A DNA stretch of 64,000 nucleotides from Homarus americanus (GCF_018991925.1 NW_024744357.1:2544046-2608045); one strand, 5' to 3'. Shown: positions 20,847 through 33,719, counted from the first letter of the stretch. Notes: generated from the letters alone by a model not told the origin. Numbers and translations are program-made.

Positions 20847-21547
20847 CAGTTAACCCTCACTTTACGCGGTTAATGTAACCCGGAGGGTCCCGCGTAAAGT
20901 GAGAAACGCGTAAAGTGAATAACATAACATATGGGATTAATTGAAATGGAGTCCGGGCCGATCCCCAAACTCCACTTTTTGACGACACACAACTATGTTG
21001 TAGTAAAAATAATATCTTAACTTTATGATGGTATGCACACACAATTAATAATTAAGAGAAATATCAATAATATTAGGTTTTTTAACACTTACATTAGTAG
21101 AAAAAATGGCTGGGCACACGGGGATGGGTGGTTGGTTCCGAGGCAGAGGGCAGATTATTGGCCCTCACCTGTGTCACTTGTATCAATTGTATCACTATCC
21201 ACCACAGAGGCTTGCAGGGCCTCTTTGTCAAACTCCCCAAAGTCCATATAAGTCCATATCCTCACCATAATTATCACTATCACTGACTTGGGCCGGCTGT
21301 GGTGGGTGGCGGGTGAAGAACTGGTAATGTTTTGATGACTGGGCGACCTTGTGCGCACCATGTTCGCGCAGCTTACACAACATGGCGGATGGCGGGAGGT
21401 TTGGATCCAAAAATGGCGCGGCTCGCCAGCCGCTCTCCGCGTAAAGGGGTACACGCACCGCGGAATGTGAGCATCCTGGGTTCCGGCAGGGCACCGCGTA
21501 AACGTGGAAACGCGGAATGTGGGACCGCGTAAAGTGAGGGTTAACTG
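20847..21547. mobile_element. Tigger internal-deletion derivative, 701 bp
   Basis: Ends CAGTTAACCCTCACTTTACG and, reversed, the same first 20 bases; flanked by TA on both sides (20845-20846, 21548-21549). The left ~330 bp follows the full Tigger at 16138, including GGAGGGTCCCGCG, CCGATCCCCAAACTCCAC and the coding remnant FFTRHPPQPAQVSDSDN read from the minus strand. The transposase centre is missing, so it depends on a helper. Confidence 0.9.
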
Positions 21548-22364
21548 TAGTCATAACTGCCAGCTTCCAGTGTTAGGTGAGGCATCAACTATATACAGTA
21601 CTGTAATATTGTCTCAACTGGACACTCTAGTCATTTGTGATCCAGATCAGGTGAATGCCAAGTAAATGATAATCTATTTTTAGCTTTGTCGGTCACTCCT
21701 CAAGAATGACTGACAGGAACTTCGATCAGGCTGCACTGTGGTTTGTAACCCAAGTTTTCTGATTTTTGTTGATACTTGTACTGTACAGGTATAGCCATGA
21801 ATCTGCTTGATCAGATTTAAGTTCAATTTTGTATCGTATTTATAATGTTTGATTGGCCTGGACAAAGTGATGATACTGTAGGTCTTAGTTAATAAGAGAC
21901 ATGTGAGGTTAAAATTGCAGCAGATCAAAACATCATCACTTAAGAGCTCTCTCAGTGGCAGGTTGACCTGCCTTTACCTAATAATACACTGTACTCTACT
22001 GTATTTATGAAGAGTATGAATGAATTTTGAAACCTCTTTAATGCCTGTATTGGAGATTTAGTACAGTGTATTTGTACTACCTTGAAGAGAATACCCAGTA
22101 CAGATCCTGTATTTCTTTTGAAGGACCACTGATCTTTTGCGAGTTATTTTAATTTCATAATGTTTTAAAACTTTATGGATACTGTATTAAGAGGAATATT
22201 GTATTTTGAGAAGATACAAAATACATGTGGAAGAAAACTGATACTGTACTGAGAAATTATGGGTATCTTTGTATAAGAAAATGTGAGGCTGTCTATGTAC
22301 AGTACAGTATATGTAAAGTTTGTTTCTATGAAAATTACAAATCTATCTGTAGATGAGGAATGTA
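21548..22364. other. Intergenic; nothing recognised
   Basis: AT-rich, rich in TACAGTA/TACTGTA. No gene. Confidence 0.35.
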
Positions 22365-23552
22365 CAGTCAAGAAAAAAAAAATTCTGCACCTGTGGGTCT
22401 GACCGCCTTTGCAACGATCACTGACTCTAGCCATATTTATTTTGTAAGGTTGGTACTTCAGATTGTGCAATACATATTGTAACCAATACCATGTATTCTG
22501 CATATCACCTATAGTTAATACATAGTAAGTGGCAACTCTAGAAGGCAGTGCTACCTACATACAGGTAAATCTCGAGATACGATATCCCGAGATGCGATAT
22601 TTTACCATAATGATGGTTATAAATTGACATCATCTTGCTATATACGGTGAAAACAACTTGCTTTAACTATATCCATTAATAGCCATCAATATCCAATGGT
22701 TGGATTTTTTCCTCTGGTGCATTCTCCTATTAATCACCATATTTTTATACATCAAGTCAGTGACATTTTATAAGGAAACAATACCCTATGCACCAGCAAT
22801 CTTTACCTTCACTTGTCAGCCTACCCACGTGCCGCCACACGACCAACCCGCTCACTACAGCCCTCCCCATGGTTCGTTGTTTATCGCAAACCTGCCATTG
22901 CATTGCTCCATGATTATTGGTCAGCATTGTACATTGAGCTTCTTTTTTTTTTTACAGTGAGAGGACAGCACTAATATTTAGATTGAACTGTGTTATGGTG
23001 ACTGTTAAGTGATACCGGTATTTTCTGTATTTTTGTGACTAAGGTGTGTTGACTGTTGTTTTGAAAATGTGAGCAGTGTCGGCCGCTATCATTATTTTTG
23101 TTATCGTCATTTGCTCTGTTTTTGTGATAAGTGCTTTTGCTCTGTTTTTGTAACTGAAGTGAGCAGTGTAACTTTGAAAATGTCTGGGAAGGCCAAGGCA
23201 TTCAAGACAACCATGCCTCTGAGGTGAAGCTTGACATTGTTAAGCAGCATGAGACTCCCCAGAGGCTGTGTGGGAGTCTCCACTCTACCTACACGAATCC
23301 TTTTAGCCTTGAAGGGGAACATGTGATGTGTACAGTATTTGGGACTGGCTGGGAACATATCCCACTGAACCCCATGTTACAATGCTCCCAATCTACAATA
23401 TTTCACCTAGTGATGGGTTTTCAAGAAGGTAACCCCATCATATCTCGAGGTTTACCTGTATTCCATAACTCATGGGTGTTGTTCAGAATTCTTGGTCCAG
23501 TGTGTCATATTGTATCACACCTTAAAGGTGCAGACAATTTTCCTATTGACTG
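22365..23552. mobile_element. Tc1-like non-autonomous element, split by a Tigger-like insertion
   Basis: Left end CAGTCAAGAAAAAAAAAATT then CTGCACC, right end reversed CAGTCAATAGGAAAATTGTC then TGCACC. TA precedes the left end; the right flank is TG. Related copies are at 34966-35842 and 53625-53800, and a short piece lies at 56428-56475. The two halves are separated by 22562-23458. Confidence 0.75.
22562..23458 (+). mobile_element. Tigger-like element (CTCGAGATA family), 897 bp
   Basis: Ends CAGGTAAATCTCGAGATACG and, reversed, CAGGTAAACCTCGAGATATG, flanked by TA on both sides (22560-22561, 23459-23460). Inside, near 23180, MSGKAKAFKTTMPLR followed after a stop by KLDIVKQHET is the decayed start of a pogo/Tigger transposase. 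The rest of that gene is absent. Confidence 0.85.
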
Positions 23553-24116
23553 TGCATATCATATATATCTACTCAATTTTTAATGAAGTGAGAATGAGCT
23601 GACACATTTCAACATAAAAAACAATGTTGTATGCTGTCTGGAGTGGGGCAGACACTTGAGGCTTTCTGAGTCACAAAAATCAGTTTTCCCTAAAATCATT
23701 GATAAAATAGAGAGTTTAAGTATTTTTAAGTTTGAAAAGTATTGATAGTGAAAAAAAAAATCACTGGATGATACACTGTACGGTCTCTGCTAATCTGAAA
23801 ATCAATCAAGGGCAGTAACTGGAGTAAAAATTGATAGAAATGTTGATGGTCAAACTCAATGTAGATCCCAATGATGTGAAGCAGCACACTAAGATGTATT
23901 TTGATTCACATGGATTATGGGTAGAGGGACGGGTAATGCTCTAGCTACCCCTGATGTTCTCTTATGTCAGAGCATCAGCCTGCTAAAGAATCAATACAAG
24001 GGGGGGGGGGGGTAATAGAATATTTTGAATCATATTAAGTGATGGAGGGAGACAAGGTGAAACTAAAGTGTAATAGCTGAAAGACTCAAGTGGCACTGGT
24101 ACTGTATACAGTACAT
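23553..24116. other. Intergenic; nothing recognised except a G run
   Basis: A run of about twelve G lies at 24001-24012. No gene or termini seen. Confidence 0.35.
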
Positions 24117-24174
24117 GTTCGCCCAAGCGGCTAACGAGCCGATCAGTGGTGAAGAGGATGAAAGTAAAAAGTAA
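24117..24174 (+). repeat. Dispersed ~50-bp repeat, possible LINE 3' tail
   Basis: TTCGCCCAAGCGGCTAACGA, then GCCGATCAGTGGTGAAGAGG and ATGAAAGTAAA; matches the blocks at 9035 and 37066. Confidence 0.6.
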
Positions 24175-25604
24175 ATACCTTTACTTCATATTTCACTGGG
24201 ACCACCATGAGTAGATGTATTCTTTATGACCCATCCCATAAACTTTCCTTTGTAACAAATTGCATTAAAATATTATATCCGTCTTTTATTGCAACATTTT
24301 GAAGTGTGTTGCTGAATGCATACAGCTAGAGTCATCAATAATTGTGCCAATATAGAAATTCATATACCCTACTTTATATTGTAGTTAATTTTCATATTCT
24401 ATTATGCAGTACATTTATATTACCACCTTGTAAGTCAGGTACAATTTACAAGTTCTTTGAATATTGTCACATGATTGTTATCCCATGCTGCATCAAGTGG
24501 CCTCCCAGTCCTGAAACACTGTATTGTAACCTGAACATTAAGAATGGGGCCTAGTCCAAATGGCCTCATTTCTAATAGACCCCAAGTTAGGTTATGTTGG
24601 GGATAATTTGGTCCAGGGGGCCATTTGGTGTCCAGCTATAATCCCATGTTAAAATTTATACAGTACTATACCGTAACCTTACACTGGGCCTAAGATACAG
24701 AGCTTTATGTTATGATGATCATATTATTAAAGTACTGTACATACATGTATTGTTAAGAATGTTTTTGTTGTGATATTCATGAAAGAAGAACACTGTAGAC
24801 TTTATATGAAATGTTGACGTTTATCTTAAACATAATATTGTTATATATTTTGTTACATGAATCAATATTTTCATATCATATTAGAACTGTTGTCGTGCAT
24901 ATATATATATAATGTTACCATTATATAACTATAAATACTAATTACGGTAAAAAAAATTATCTGGTTCCTTTGTAGTTTGGTTTGGAAATATATGAAGACA
25001 TCTTGTGTTCCTTAGATAACTTGCCAGTGAATGTTATTCCTTGTGTTTGCAGGATGTAAGTAAAACCAGTACAATTATTATAACACCTTCATTATCAGAA
25101 CTTATTATAAAGTTGATTTCATACTTTTTTTTTTGGTGGCTCACTACAAAGAGAAATTTGAGTTTAGTCTACCAGTATTTCTAGATATCTATCTCATGAG
25201 AACTGCAGGGATCATTATGTATAGAGTTACAATAGGGAAGGAGACCCAATGCCATATAAAAAATTGGGCAATAAACTTTTCTAAAAAATTTCTTGTTATT
25301 GTTGTAGGTCTTTGTGGTGCCTGAAAAATGCACACGAGACGGTTAACACTTGCCTGCATCATTTATGGATCTTGGAGTAATATTTAGCAATTTTTGGTAT
25401 TGATAATAGGCAGAAAAATTGGCAAACTTGGAATTTTCAAAGCTAACCTCAGAACTACAGTACAGGATTGGCGTCATTCTTTATTTGTACCAGTAGTGTA
25501 TTTATCCCATTTAATCTCATTCCTATTGACTCCCTACCTCTTTCTTTCTATCTTCAGATATGTGCAAAAATGGAAAAAGAGAGATCGAGTTCCATTATAT
25601 ACTG
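24175..25604. other. Intergenic; nothing recognised
   Basis: AT-rich. An open stretch at 25394-25753 has no recognisable similarity and overlaps a repeat boundary. Confidence 0.35.
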
Positions 25605-26410
25605 TTCTTATTCCAGTCACTATTTTAACCTGGTTCACACTAGCCCATTTTGATGGACGTCTCTGTCATAGTATAGCCATCGATGACGTCATGAAAACTG
25701 TGGTCCATTCAGGCCAAGGAGATTTAAAATCCTTGGTTCAGACAGGGGGTTGAAAGTTAAACAAATGGGGGGTCAGCTAAGAGAAGAAAATGGTTATGGC
25801 AATTATTAATTGAGAGGCCACATTGTGCTGAATTTCCATACTTAATGGAAAGGGAGAAACAGATTGATCCTAATTCACTTAATTATACAGTATAGTTATT
25901 TATTTAGATATTACAGAATTTATAATTTATTTATTATTCATTATGGTTAGGTTGGGTTAAAACTCATTTCCACAGAAAATGAATACAGTACAATATCACC
26001 TTTGGAAAGCAGTAAAACAAACATCAGAAAACATGTCTTCTGTGCAGTGTTCCCGTACCTTCAAAATCTGTAGCCTACTTTATTATATATTGTGCAGATA
26101 TTTTAAGAGTAATTATATTAGTTAAGCTGAATTTCATTGTTATTTTACTAAATTTATAATATGAATCTTTGACTAATTTCAACAATGTACAGAAGGGCAC
26201 CAGCACTTTTTGTCTGGAAAGACGAGATGAAAATGGTCTTGGCTGTGTCGATGAGCACGTTAGATACCGGCAGCAGACGTTCCCGATTTACAGTGTCCAA
26301 CAAACTGATCAGTATGACATCGTCGATGGCTATATTACGTCGTAGATGACCGTCAAACCAATCTTTATACGTGTGTTGGAGTGGCTACCTCTTCTTATTC
26401 CAGTCACTAT
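25605..26410. mobile_element. Possible unclassified inserted element with a 19-bp flanking direct repeat
   Basis: TTCTTATTCCAGTCACTAT occurs exactly at 25605-25623 and at 26392-26410. Between the copies, GACGTCTCTGTC then ATAGCCATCGATGACGTCAT (about 25655-25692) is matched in inverted orientation by 26310-26352 (ATGACATCGTCGATGGCTAT then GACCGTC). Direct repeats outside and inverted arms inside suggest an insertion. A 19-bp duplication is too long for common cut-and-paste families, so the class is unknown. Confidence 0.4.
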
Positions 26411-28200
26411 GTAGACCTCTGATACTTAGGTGGCATTATTTTCTTATGGCACTTACTGTATAAACAAATGCATGTGATCAAAGGTGTTAAAAATATTTAA
26501 GTGAAATATCCAGTCATTAGTTATCAGATGGTCATTATTGTTACTGTCAGATGTCCAAACTTGCACCAGTAGTGTTATAATAGTTCAAGCACTGCCTTAC
26601 ATAATTGTGGTTGTTGTATGAATTTTATGTGTCAAATTGTGAACATACTGTACTGTGTTTTGGTCGTACTGTGCTAGAGTGGTGTATTTTTCTTATCGTA
26701 ATGCCATAAAGACCTTTTTCCATGGATCCTCAAAGATTCGTACATTATATTTTTTTACCAATATCTATAGGGAGAGGGGAATGTGTCTATGGATAATGTG
26801 TTGAATCTCGGGTCATTTTCGATGCCATTCTGGACACTGTCTGTAACCCACAGCCTAAATTACTAATTGTATCTCCAGTTATGGGACTGTGTACTGTACG
26901 AATCATGGAGAATTCAGGTCTTTTATTTTGTGCGTTTTTGAGACTTGTACACTTAGTGGACGCATTATGCAACTTCAGTGTTGAGCCATATTGACTGGCA
27001 TGACAACATTGTTTCAACATCTTTTTATTATTAAGGTTAAATTCTAGAGTTCAAATTTAACATGACACTGATTATGAGGCCCATAGAATCACTATAGTTG
27101 TCTTCTCTCACACACACACACATCATGCCAGCTACAAACCCATGAATTGTTTCCTTACAATAACAGCTGAGTACCCCTTGTGGGTCATTATTCAAGGTGT
27201 GGAATAATGAAATTCACTCAAAGTCTTTCAAAGGTTCTTACATTAATTTGCTTACTGAGGATAAGAAAATACATCTTATTAAGGTAGAGTCTCGCTGCAA
27301 CATCACTTCCATTTTTTACTTTGTGTTTGTGGTGTAACAATGTGTTAGTCAGATGCATTTTTATATACGGTACAGTTCTTATGAGGAAAATTAAACTTGA
27401 GAACCTTTGAAAGTATAATCCTCTATTTTTTTATATATTACTAAAGGTTACCAATGGAATACCGAATTAAATTACAGTACCCTGTATTTTATTCCTGCAT
27501 CAAGATGTAATATAAATACTACTAAGAAAAATAATTTGAGATTTCTGAATGCCTTACATTGTGGATTTGTGAAGGAAGAAGGACGTTGATAGCTAGTTTT
27601 GCATTGACAACTTTCATGGAAGAGGAAATTATATACAAGAGTCTGCCCATACAGTATAGATTGTGTCATTATCCTTCATAGTAAATTTGATCTATGATTA
27701 TCTTCTTGACATCTTAACCAAATAAAGCATTGAAAATGACATCTCTGTAATGAAAGGGTTAATAATAGTTTTAGTTATGGCAATAATATTAATAATAATA
27801 ACATTGGCATAATACTTATAATATTATTGCCTTTGAACACTGAGGATACCATAAATTACAACTGAATACCTTTGAGTATCACACAATACATATTGTACTG
27901 TACTAGCATCTCAAACCCAGGTTTAAATCCCCATTAAAGAGGTAATGTGTGACAAAGTATTGGCTATGAGCCAGTGCTAATAGTATAACCATGTCCCCAC
28001 CAATTTGAAAAATCCTAAATTTGTGAGCAAGTACTGTATCTGGACCATAGGAGGTGGGTGAGCTATGCTATCTCTACCTGTGTGTGACATGTGACACCCA
28101 TGGTTGACTTGTAAATCTTCATTGTAGGTGACGTTATTTTTTGGGGAAAAATCTAAGTACATTTCAAAATATTATGTTATGCCCCTGAATACTTGGAATT
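26411..28200. other. Intergenic; nothing recognised
   Basis: AT-rich, no coding similarity. (CA)n of seven units near 27109. Confidence 0.35.
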
Positions 28201-28223
28201 AACCCCGAACACTGGGCTCTATA

Positions 28224-28682
28224 ATGCTCCTTGACATTCCGGGGTGGATGTGGGCACATGGGCCAGGTGAACTGGTCAAGATCAATGGCCGTTTTACTGG
28301 TGAGCAGTGTGTAGACATCCTGGAGCAAGTGCTAATTCCTATGGCAGTTCCAGCCCCCCACACTATTAGGCTGGTTCATGACAACAGTCCCATTCATACC
28401 AGCAACATAGTGAAGGACTACCTCCAGGATCACCCTGAAATTGAGGTCATCGACTGGCCAACACTAGGATGTGACATTAATCCGATTGAACATATTTGGG
28501 CCATGATGAAACGTGATTGGGATATTGGGGAGCAGCGAACCTGTGCAGCAATAGAGGCCAAAGTTTACTATGTGTGGGAGAGTATACGTCGACGACCAGG
28601 GGTGTGCCTGAAGCTGGTCGACTCCATCTCTAATCGCCTTGATGAAGTCCTGAATGCAATGGGTGAATGGACCAAATACTAA
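28224..28682 (+). pseudogene. Tc1/mariner transposase, C-terminal half
   Basis: About 150 residues of a Tc1-type DDE transposase. WMWAHGPGELVKINGRFTGE precedes the second catalytic aspartate in RLVHDNSPIHTS, and the glutamate of the triad follows in GCDINPIEHIWAMMKRDW. The N-terminal DNA-binding domains and first aspartate are absent, and no terminal repeats are seen nearby, so it is a truncated relic that happens to stay open. The start Met is only the first available codon. Confidence 0.85.
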
Positions 28683-28739
28683 GATGTGTGTATTGGTGTA
28701 TTGTTTGGATTTTAGTATTGTTTGTATATACAATTAACA

Positions 28740-29849
28740 TATATTAACTCACCTACAGTGTTATCTTCAATCCATGTCCTTAATGATGTCTTAAACTATA
28801 TCGCATGAAAATTCATAACAAAGTAACTTAACAGCCACAAATTATGTATTGTGTGGTATACAATGATCTGTATGACACGTCGTGGAATGTGTTGTCTTAT
28901 AACACAATATAATTATATAGTTGCAGTTGCTACCATCATTGAAATGCTCATGATGTTCAGGACACAATATTAAAGGTAACTGAGCACACTCCAAAATATA
29001 TGAAGCTTGCATATTGTGGTGGGGTGTTTAAACACTGGAACTTGGAAGAATTGGAACAGTCACCTAGATTAAGTCTGAATACTATTTTACAATACTGATG
29101 ACTTTTTCACTCCACTCTTTTTAACATAAGTATATAATTATATAATATTGCATATTATCACAAATATTTATTAAGCAAAGGATGGGTGGAATATAAATAA
29201 ATATTATCATAATCTCTTTGTCGGAATAACAACAAAATTGTGACGTGGTCGCTGAGTAAAACTAGCTGACCAAGGCCCTTCACCCTGATCCTTGCATATT
29301 TCACTTTTATCCTTAATATATGCCATTCTTTAAAGTATCATTGTGACCTGAGCGGCAATAAGCACCCAGGGCACTGCACCTGTTCCATGAATTCTTAACC
29401 ATAAAGAAACAACAACTGTAAGACAAAATGTAGTTAAAAAGGCAGCTTGAAATTATGGTGGTATAAATAATAAATAAACCTGCCTCTCATCCCCCCTCCC
29501 CACACACATTACAGTGGGTGACATCTCTTGGCCGACCATAGCATTTCCCCAGCTGTTTCGAAACTTCAGACTCAAGGCAATTCGAACCCTCACTGTGGCT
29601 GGGTAATGGACACGACTTTGGTGCACGATAGTACAGTACAAGTACACACAGTACTTGTTCATATTCTCAGTTTACACACACAGTATACCATGTGAATCTT
29701 TAATCTCCACATACAATACACTCATAGTGCTTTTCATATTTGTTTGTTTTTATCATACTCTCAAGTGAGGCAAATTTTATATCCCTCCCCCTACAGGAAT
29801 TGCCTGACTTACTGTATAATACAGGTAGTCAAGGGGCAACTTAATTGAA
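28740..29849. other. Intergenic; nothing recognised
   Basis: AT-rich. 29480-29610 has a more even composition, like an old dispersed repeat, but no ends were found. Confidence 0.35.
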
Positions 29850-30110
29850 GTTTATAAACAACTCAGAGGGCATTACTCAGTCGAGGGTTCATACCTGGAG
29901 CTGGGGGACGTGTCCCACTAGCCTAGCGGGGCGGGTGGTCACAGCTTATGGTTGAAGAAGCCACAAGTTCGGAAAATTGTCAAGGCAAACTTTTTCCGAG
30001 TTTGTAAACTCTTGGCACACACTGCCAGAGAGTGTGACAGCACCTAGAGTGAGTTCATTCAAGACCAGACTTGACCAACACTGGCACTGGTGCAGATACA
30101 TTCTGGAGCC
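29850..30110 (+). mobile_element. LINE RT C-terminal fragment, plus strand
   Basis: Frames with stops read GKLSRQTFSEFVNSWHTLPE and APRVSSFKTRLDQHWH. This is the same post-RT tail as 3507-3812 on the opposite strand. Decayed. Confidence 0.65.
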
Positions 30111-30169
30111 AGTTCTTGCCAATGACGACATACAGCCTGTCTGGCATTGAGGATCTGTTTGGTGGGGAT

Positions 30170-30245
30170 TCTTGGCCAGCCAGCCATTCACCTCAGCCAG
30201 CCAACCGTTCACTTCAGCTAGTCAGCCGTAAATTTCAAGCCAGCC
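30170..30245 (+). repeat. Imperfect CAGCCAGCC tandem repeat
   Basis: CAGCCAGCCATTCACCTCAG, then CCAGCCAACCGTTCACTTCAG, then CTAGTCAGCCGTAAATTTCAAG: three ~20-bp units. Confidence 0.6.
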
Positions 30246-30269
30246 TCAGAGAGCCAAACTATCTAAAAT

Positions 30270-30402
30270 AAATAAACCCTTCCCCGCATCCACACACTCT
30301 CCCTTCCATCCACCCACCCCCTCCTCCCATCCACACACCCTACCTCACCATCCACATACACTACCTCCAATCCACACACCCTTCCTTCCATCTACACACC
30401 CT
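30270..30402 (+). repeat. CATCCACACACCCT minisatellite
   Basis: CCATCCACACACCCT-like units of about 15-25 bp repeat with variation from 30290 to 30400, C-rich on the plus strand. Confidence 0.75.
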
Positions 30403-30506
30403 AGAAAGAAAAATAAATTAATATTTAATGATTTTGATATTCTTCATGAGCAAAGAGCGAGTCATCAGTCGAACATTAACTCATGTCTCACGGCCTAAAA
30501 CCCCAA

Positions 30507-30529
30507 ATAATGATGATAATAATAATAAT

Positions 30530-30560
<31 letters not shown>

Positions 30561-30581
30561 TTTATAATAATAATAATAGTA
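30507..30581 (+). repeat. (AAT)n microsatellite
   Basis: About 24 units of AAT with a few substitutions, ending directly at the terminal repeat of the next element. Confidence 0.85.
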
Positions 30582-31058
30582 ATACAGGCATCCCCCGCGT
30601 TATGGAATTTCGCTCTTACGGAATTTGTAAATTATGACCAATAATTTCGCGTTACGACCCGTAAATCCGCCCTTACGGAAATTGTGGTAAATTTTAACAA
30701 ACGCAAGGCCTCACACATGCCATTCAGACTGACAGACTTGACAAGTTTTACCAACCATAAAGACAGTTGAAGCTTTAAACATCACTCACAATGGATCTTG
30801 AATATTCCAACTGTAATCAGACATACCTAAGTTGCCTCAACAAATGCAACTCCAGTTGCAATATCAAATTCTGTGTCACTACTAAAAAAATAATAGTCTC
30901 TGGTGCACGATTAAGAGAAAACGGACGACTCGGGAGTGCTGAAGTGAGAGAAAACTGACTCCTATGACAGGGCACTCGAATAAACATACACATAGCTGTA
31001 TAATGCAATATTATGCAATATTAAGCCCTAAATTGGTGTTTGAAGAAGGTATATCATA

Positions 31059-33719
31059 CAGTATTACCCTGCCTAACGCGGTTTCACTTAGCGCGTTTTA
31101 CCGTATACGCGGTGCCTTGCCAGAGCTGAACTTTCACTTAACACGGATTTTTTCCACATATACGCGGTGAGTGTCCGGCTCGAGACGCTATTTTTAGATT
31201 TGCCCCACACGCCACCCGCCCGCCTGCCTGCCTGCGCTCATCGCCTCTCCCTCCTCCTCCCTCCGCTTGGGCAAGCGGCGCGGTAAGGTTGCGCAGTGTG
31301 TGTCTTTGTTGCGTTATCACTGACGTCATATGACGTATCGGACTGTGATTGGCCATGCATCCCTACCCCCCTCTGCTGCTAGCTGTAATTGGCTTAAACT
31401 ATTATGACGTGACCACCCCGGGGAGGGAGGGAGGAAAGACGATGCTTGACCTAGCCGCGGCAGTTTCATCCCTCAAGGCCACACCGTGTAAACGCGCATC
31501 CATTGTTTCGTAAAATGGCTTCCGCCGGACCACCACCGCCACCAGAGAGAGACCTTTCCTTACCTGGACCCAGCGGCACTAAGCCAAAGAAGACACGACG
31601 TTCCTTAAGCTACGAGGTGAAGTACCAAATTGTTCAAGATTTGGAGAAAGGAACACGGCAAGTTGATCTCGCGCGCCAGCATGGCGTCAACGAATCTACG
31701 ATTCGCACGATCAAGAAGGATGCAGCCAAGATCAAAGAGCACATGAAAATCACAAAGTCTGCAGGTGCTTCATCTATCAGGTATTGCCAGAACAGGGTGC
31801 TGGCAAAAGTGGAAAATTTGCTGGTGAGTTATTTGGTTCGTCAGGCGCGACGCAACATGGCGGTGGACACGCGCTCAGTGCAGGAGTACGCACGTGAGCT
31901 ATACGCAGCAGTGTCACGTAAGCTGGGAATTGCAGAGCCCAAACCCTTCAATGCTTCCTCTGGTTGGCTGCATAGGTTTAAGAAGAGGAACAAGATCACC
32001 AACATCAACATTGGTGGTGAGGAAGCGAGTGCTGACCGTGTGGCGGCTAGAGATTTTCCTCCGTTCTTACGTGAGATTATGGAGGAAAGACAGTACACTG
32101 ACGACCAGGTGTTTAACATGGACGAATCTGGTCTTTTCTGGAAAAAGCTACCTTCCAAGACCTTCGTTGTCCAGTCTGCCAGCAAGGTAAGGGGTCGGAA
32201 GTTGCAGAAGGAACGCATCACCGTCCTGTTTACCACCAATGCCTCCGGTACCTGTAAACCAAAGTTATCGGTGATTCACACAGCCCGCAAGCCGCACGCC
32301 TACAAGAATATGGACATGAACAAGCTTAATGTCCACTGGCTAACCGCACGTAAGGCGTGGATGTCCTCTTCTCTGTCCCTCTTCTGGTTTGACAACTGTT
32401 TTGTTCCCGACGTGAAGAAATTCTGCGAGCAACAGAATGTTTCATTCAATATTTTGTTGCTCCTTGACAACGCACCTGGACACTCGCCCCTACTTATGGA
32501 TCGTCACCCCAACGTAAAAGTGGTCTTCCTTCCTCCCAACACTACGTCATTAATCCAGCCCATGGACCAGGAGTTGATCTGCAATGTGAAAGCTGCGTAC
32601 TCTGCAAAGAAGTTCAAGCTCCTGAACGACTCTACCAACACCAAGGATGAGTTGCGTAAGCTGGGTGACACCGACAGCGAGAGCAAAAGCGACGAGGACA
32701 AGGAACAAGAGGTGGTGACTCAAGAACTTCTCGTCAAACAATTTTGGAAGAAGTTTAACGTTAAACAAGCTGTAGACTTCTTGGTGGAGGCATGGGATCT
32801 GCTGACTATTGCTACGATTCGTCACGCATGGAGACATGTGTTGCATGGCATACCAGGTGAGAGGAGGAGTGAACCTGTGACTGGTGAGGTTCAGACTGTT
32901 GCAGTAGCAGTGGACCTTGCCAGAGAAGCTGCGCTCAATATTACAGCTGAAGGCTTCTCCGAGACCACCAACGAAGACATCCTGGAGGTGATCAGAGATC
33001 CTGAAGTGACTGCCGACGAGATGTTGGAAGAAGAACACGTCAGTGAAGAGGAGGACCAAAGGTGCGTCATTCTCCGAAGAACACAGTTTAAGTCATAGTG
33101 ATATTAAGTGTGCCATAGAGTTTGCAGAGAAAATGAAGTCCGTCCTTTCCCGCGACAATGACGATGACCGCTATGAAGTCTTCCATACCCGGCTGGTGCA
33201 GGCTATGGAGCCGTACATCACGGTGTACCAAGACAACATAAACACCAGCCGTCAAAAAAGCATAACCGAGTTCTTCGCCCGCAACCCACCACAGCCAGCC
33301 CAAGCCAGTGATAGTGACAGTGAAGTTGACTTTGAGGGATTTGTCAGGGAAGCCCTGACAACTGTAAGTGACAGTGATGGTGATTCACCTGAGGGCCAGT
33401 AATCTGCCCTCTGCCTCGGAACCAGCCTCCATCCCCGTATGCCGACCCATCTCTTCTGCTACCATAAGTGTTCCACCTAACTTTCAGTTTCTCTAACGTA
33501 ACCTTTATTTTTCCTAACCTAACCTCTTCTATATTACTTGTTTTTTCATGCCATCATAAAGTTAAGATAAAATTTTTACTACAACATAGTTATGTGTCGT
33601 CAAAAAGTGGAGTTTGGGGGTCGGGCTGGTTTCTATTGGAATTAATCCCATATGTTCTGTTGTTCACTTAACGCAGGACCCTCTGGGTTCTATTGACCGC
33701 GTTAAGTGGGGTACAACTG
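31059..33719 (+). mobile_element. Tigger transposon, second long copy, nested
   Basis: Ends CAGTATTACCCTGCCTAACG and, reversed, CAGTTGTACCCCACTTAACG, flanked by TA (31057-31058, 33720-33721). It has the same layout as 16138-18844 but on the plus strand, 2661 bp. The terminal repeats differ more than in the intact copy, which suggests greater age. Confidence 0.92.
31503..33402 (+). pseudogene. Tigger transposase with one frameshift
   Basis: Open from MFRKMASAGPPPP for 531 codons, with the CENP-B helix-turn-helix and all three acidic residues (VFNMDESGLFW, LLLLDNAPGHS, QPMDQELI). At about 33055 a small indel in the EEEDQR run shifts the frame into CVILRRTQF and a stop. The original frame resumes from about 33059 (KGASFSEEHSLSHSDIK) and runs to SPEGQ at 33402. 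The catalytic core is complete and only the acidic C-terminal third is displaced, so a truncated but possibly DNA-binding protein could still be made. Confidence 0.92.

Noticed and set aside
22700..22960. Small membrane protein at 22700-22960
   Set aside because: Lies wholly in the non-coding part of the Tigger-like element 22562-23458.
25394..25753. Small membrane protein
   Set aside because: Hydrophobic frame crosses the boundary of a repeated 19-mer and inverted arm, so it is likely repeat-derived.
28224..28682. Functional host gene of 152 residues
   Set aside because: It is the C-terminal half of a Tc1 transposase without its DNA-binding domain.
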